Of a stretch of DNA of 5,717 bases, positions 5,475 through 5,717 are shown one piece after another. Position 1 is the first letter of the stretch. Every line of letters begins with the position of its first letter. The translations under genes were made by a program, and so were the position numbers. The notes below the pieces were generated by a model, which worked only from the letters and a program-made list of their open reading frames with translations, made no database searches and was not told the origin of the DNA. This stretch comes from Anaerolineae bacterium (GTDB taxonomy: Bacteria; Chloroflexota; Anaerolineae; B4-G1; SLSP01). The stretch lies in assembly GCA_021159805.1 (NCBI GenBank), contig JAGHDT010000322.1, forward strand, positions 1 to 5,717, written 5' to 3'.

Positions 5475-5717
5475 TCAGAGTAACGTGTCGCGTTCGAGAA
5501 CGGTGCACAAGGCGCCACTGATGATAATGGCTCGTGCGGCCGCGATGTCAGGTGCATGGGGCCGATCACGATCGTAGAAAGGGACTCTGGTGCGCAGTAA
5601 CGCTAACGCACGCTGGAGGGGTGGGGAGGTCTTGAGCGGTGCCCGCAGGCTGATGCCCTGGGCGGCACACAGGTAGGCGATGGCCAGAATGTCAGCCGTG
5701 TTGTCGGCCATTTGCAG
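5475..5717 (-). CDS. hutH: Histidine ammonia-lyase, C-terminal end (partial, N-terminus outside window)
   Basis: HutH removes ammonia from L-histidine to give urocanate, the first step of the pathway. The last 80 residues are visible, and the frame is open through the right edge. Seen: QMADNTADILAIAYLCAAQG, the C-terminal helix that in HutH runs as N-x-x-x-x-L-A-I-E-L-L-A-A-A-Q; then LRAPLKTS, a helix with LLRTRVPFYDRDR, and HAPDIAAARAII, all in the order of the HutH tail. The common Glu of AIELL is Tyr here (AIAYL). The active-site MIO triad (Ala-Ser-Gly) and all catalytic residues lie outside the window. An ATG at 5711 opens the frame inside the window, but it is an internal Met of the QMADN segment, not a gene start. 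The frame ends at 5475, 23 nt before ftcD, in a clear operon arrangement. Confidence 0.87.
   Translation of the reverse strand: MQMADNTADILAIAYLCAAQGISLRAPLKTSPPLQRALALLRTRVPFYDRDRPHAPDIAAARAIIISGALCTVLERDTLL

Noticed and set aside
5452..5508. Longer FtcD starting at the ATG at 5508
   Set aside because: It would overlap the end of hutH and add 19 residues unlike the family. The GTG at 5451 has AGGAG 6 nt upstream and begins at the conserved N-terminus.
5475..5711. An independent 78-residue small protein beginning at 5711
   Set aside because: The frame continues open to the window edge and the sequence matches the C-terminal tail of histidine ammonia-lyase, with ftcD following as expected in a hut operon.
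1..5717. Defence system, CRISPR array, transposon or attachment site
   Set aside because: No regular repeats, transposase, integrase, nuclease or tRNA sequence is visible. The genes are metabolic or of general families.

Overview
The window is about 60% GC by eye and densely coded, in the style of a free-living bacterium. Sequence alone does not fix the taxon. The protein style (GC-rich, Ala/Arg/Leu-rich, a fused FtcD-cyclodeaminase next to hutI and hutH, traces of a large hybrid sensor kinase with a periplasmic-binding-protein input domain) would fit a Chloroflexota-type organism, but that is an inference. Everything real here is protein coding. I see no tRNA, rRNA, CRISPR array or insertion sequence.

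Left part (1-2188). A class C beta-lactamase-family serine hydrolase is read leftwards from 915 and runs off the window with at least 305 residues. It is divergent from a two-gene rightward unit: a 116-residue exported protein (1106-1456), then a DUF72/YecE-family protein (1460-2188) that begins 3 nt after the first gene's stop. The 190-nt divergent spacer holds a good promoter for each direction. The 116-residue protein is the odd object of the window. Its front half is a signal peptide plus the first ~40 residues of a solute-binding (SBP_bac_3-like) sensor domain. Its back half is the last ~48 residues of a response-regulator receiver domain. It looks like a hybrid histidine kinase whose whole middle was removed in frame while promoter, ribosome binding site and stop stayed intact.

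Middle (2189-2410). This 222-nt gap separates convergent genes and holds only weak inverted repeats and no convincing gene.

Right part (2411-5717, all leftward). This is a histidine-utilisation cluster in the order hutH (C-terminal 80 residues only, cut by the window edge), ftcD (formimidotransferase fused to formimidotetrahydrofolate cyclodeaminase) and hutI (imidazolonepropionase). HutH makes urocanate from histidine. Urocanase (HutU, not in the window) makes imidazolonepropionate. HutI opens that ring to N-formimino-glutamate. FtcD moves the formimino group to tetrahydrofolate, giving glutamate, and its second domain releases ammonia to give 5,10-methenyl-tetrahydrofolate. hutH and ftcD are 23 nt apart and surely co-transcribed. 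hutI lies 131 nt further on and may have an extra promoter of its own.

I found no convincing undescribed multi-gene system. The best leads are the kinase deletion chimera with its coupling to the DUF72 gene, and the unusual active-site-region motifs in HutI.
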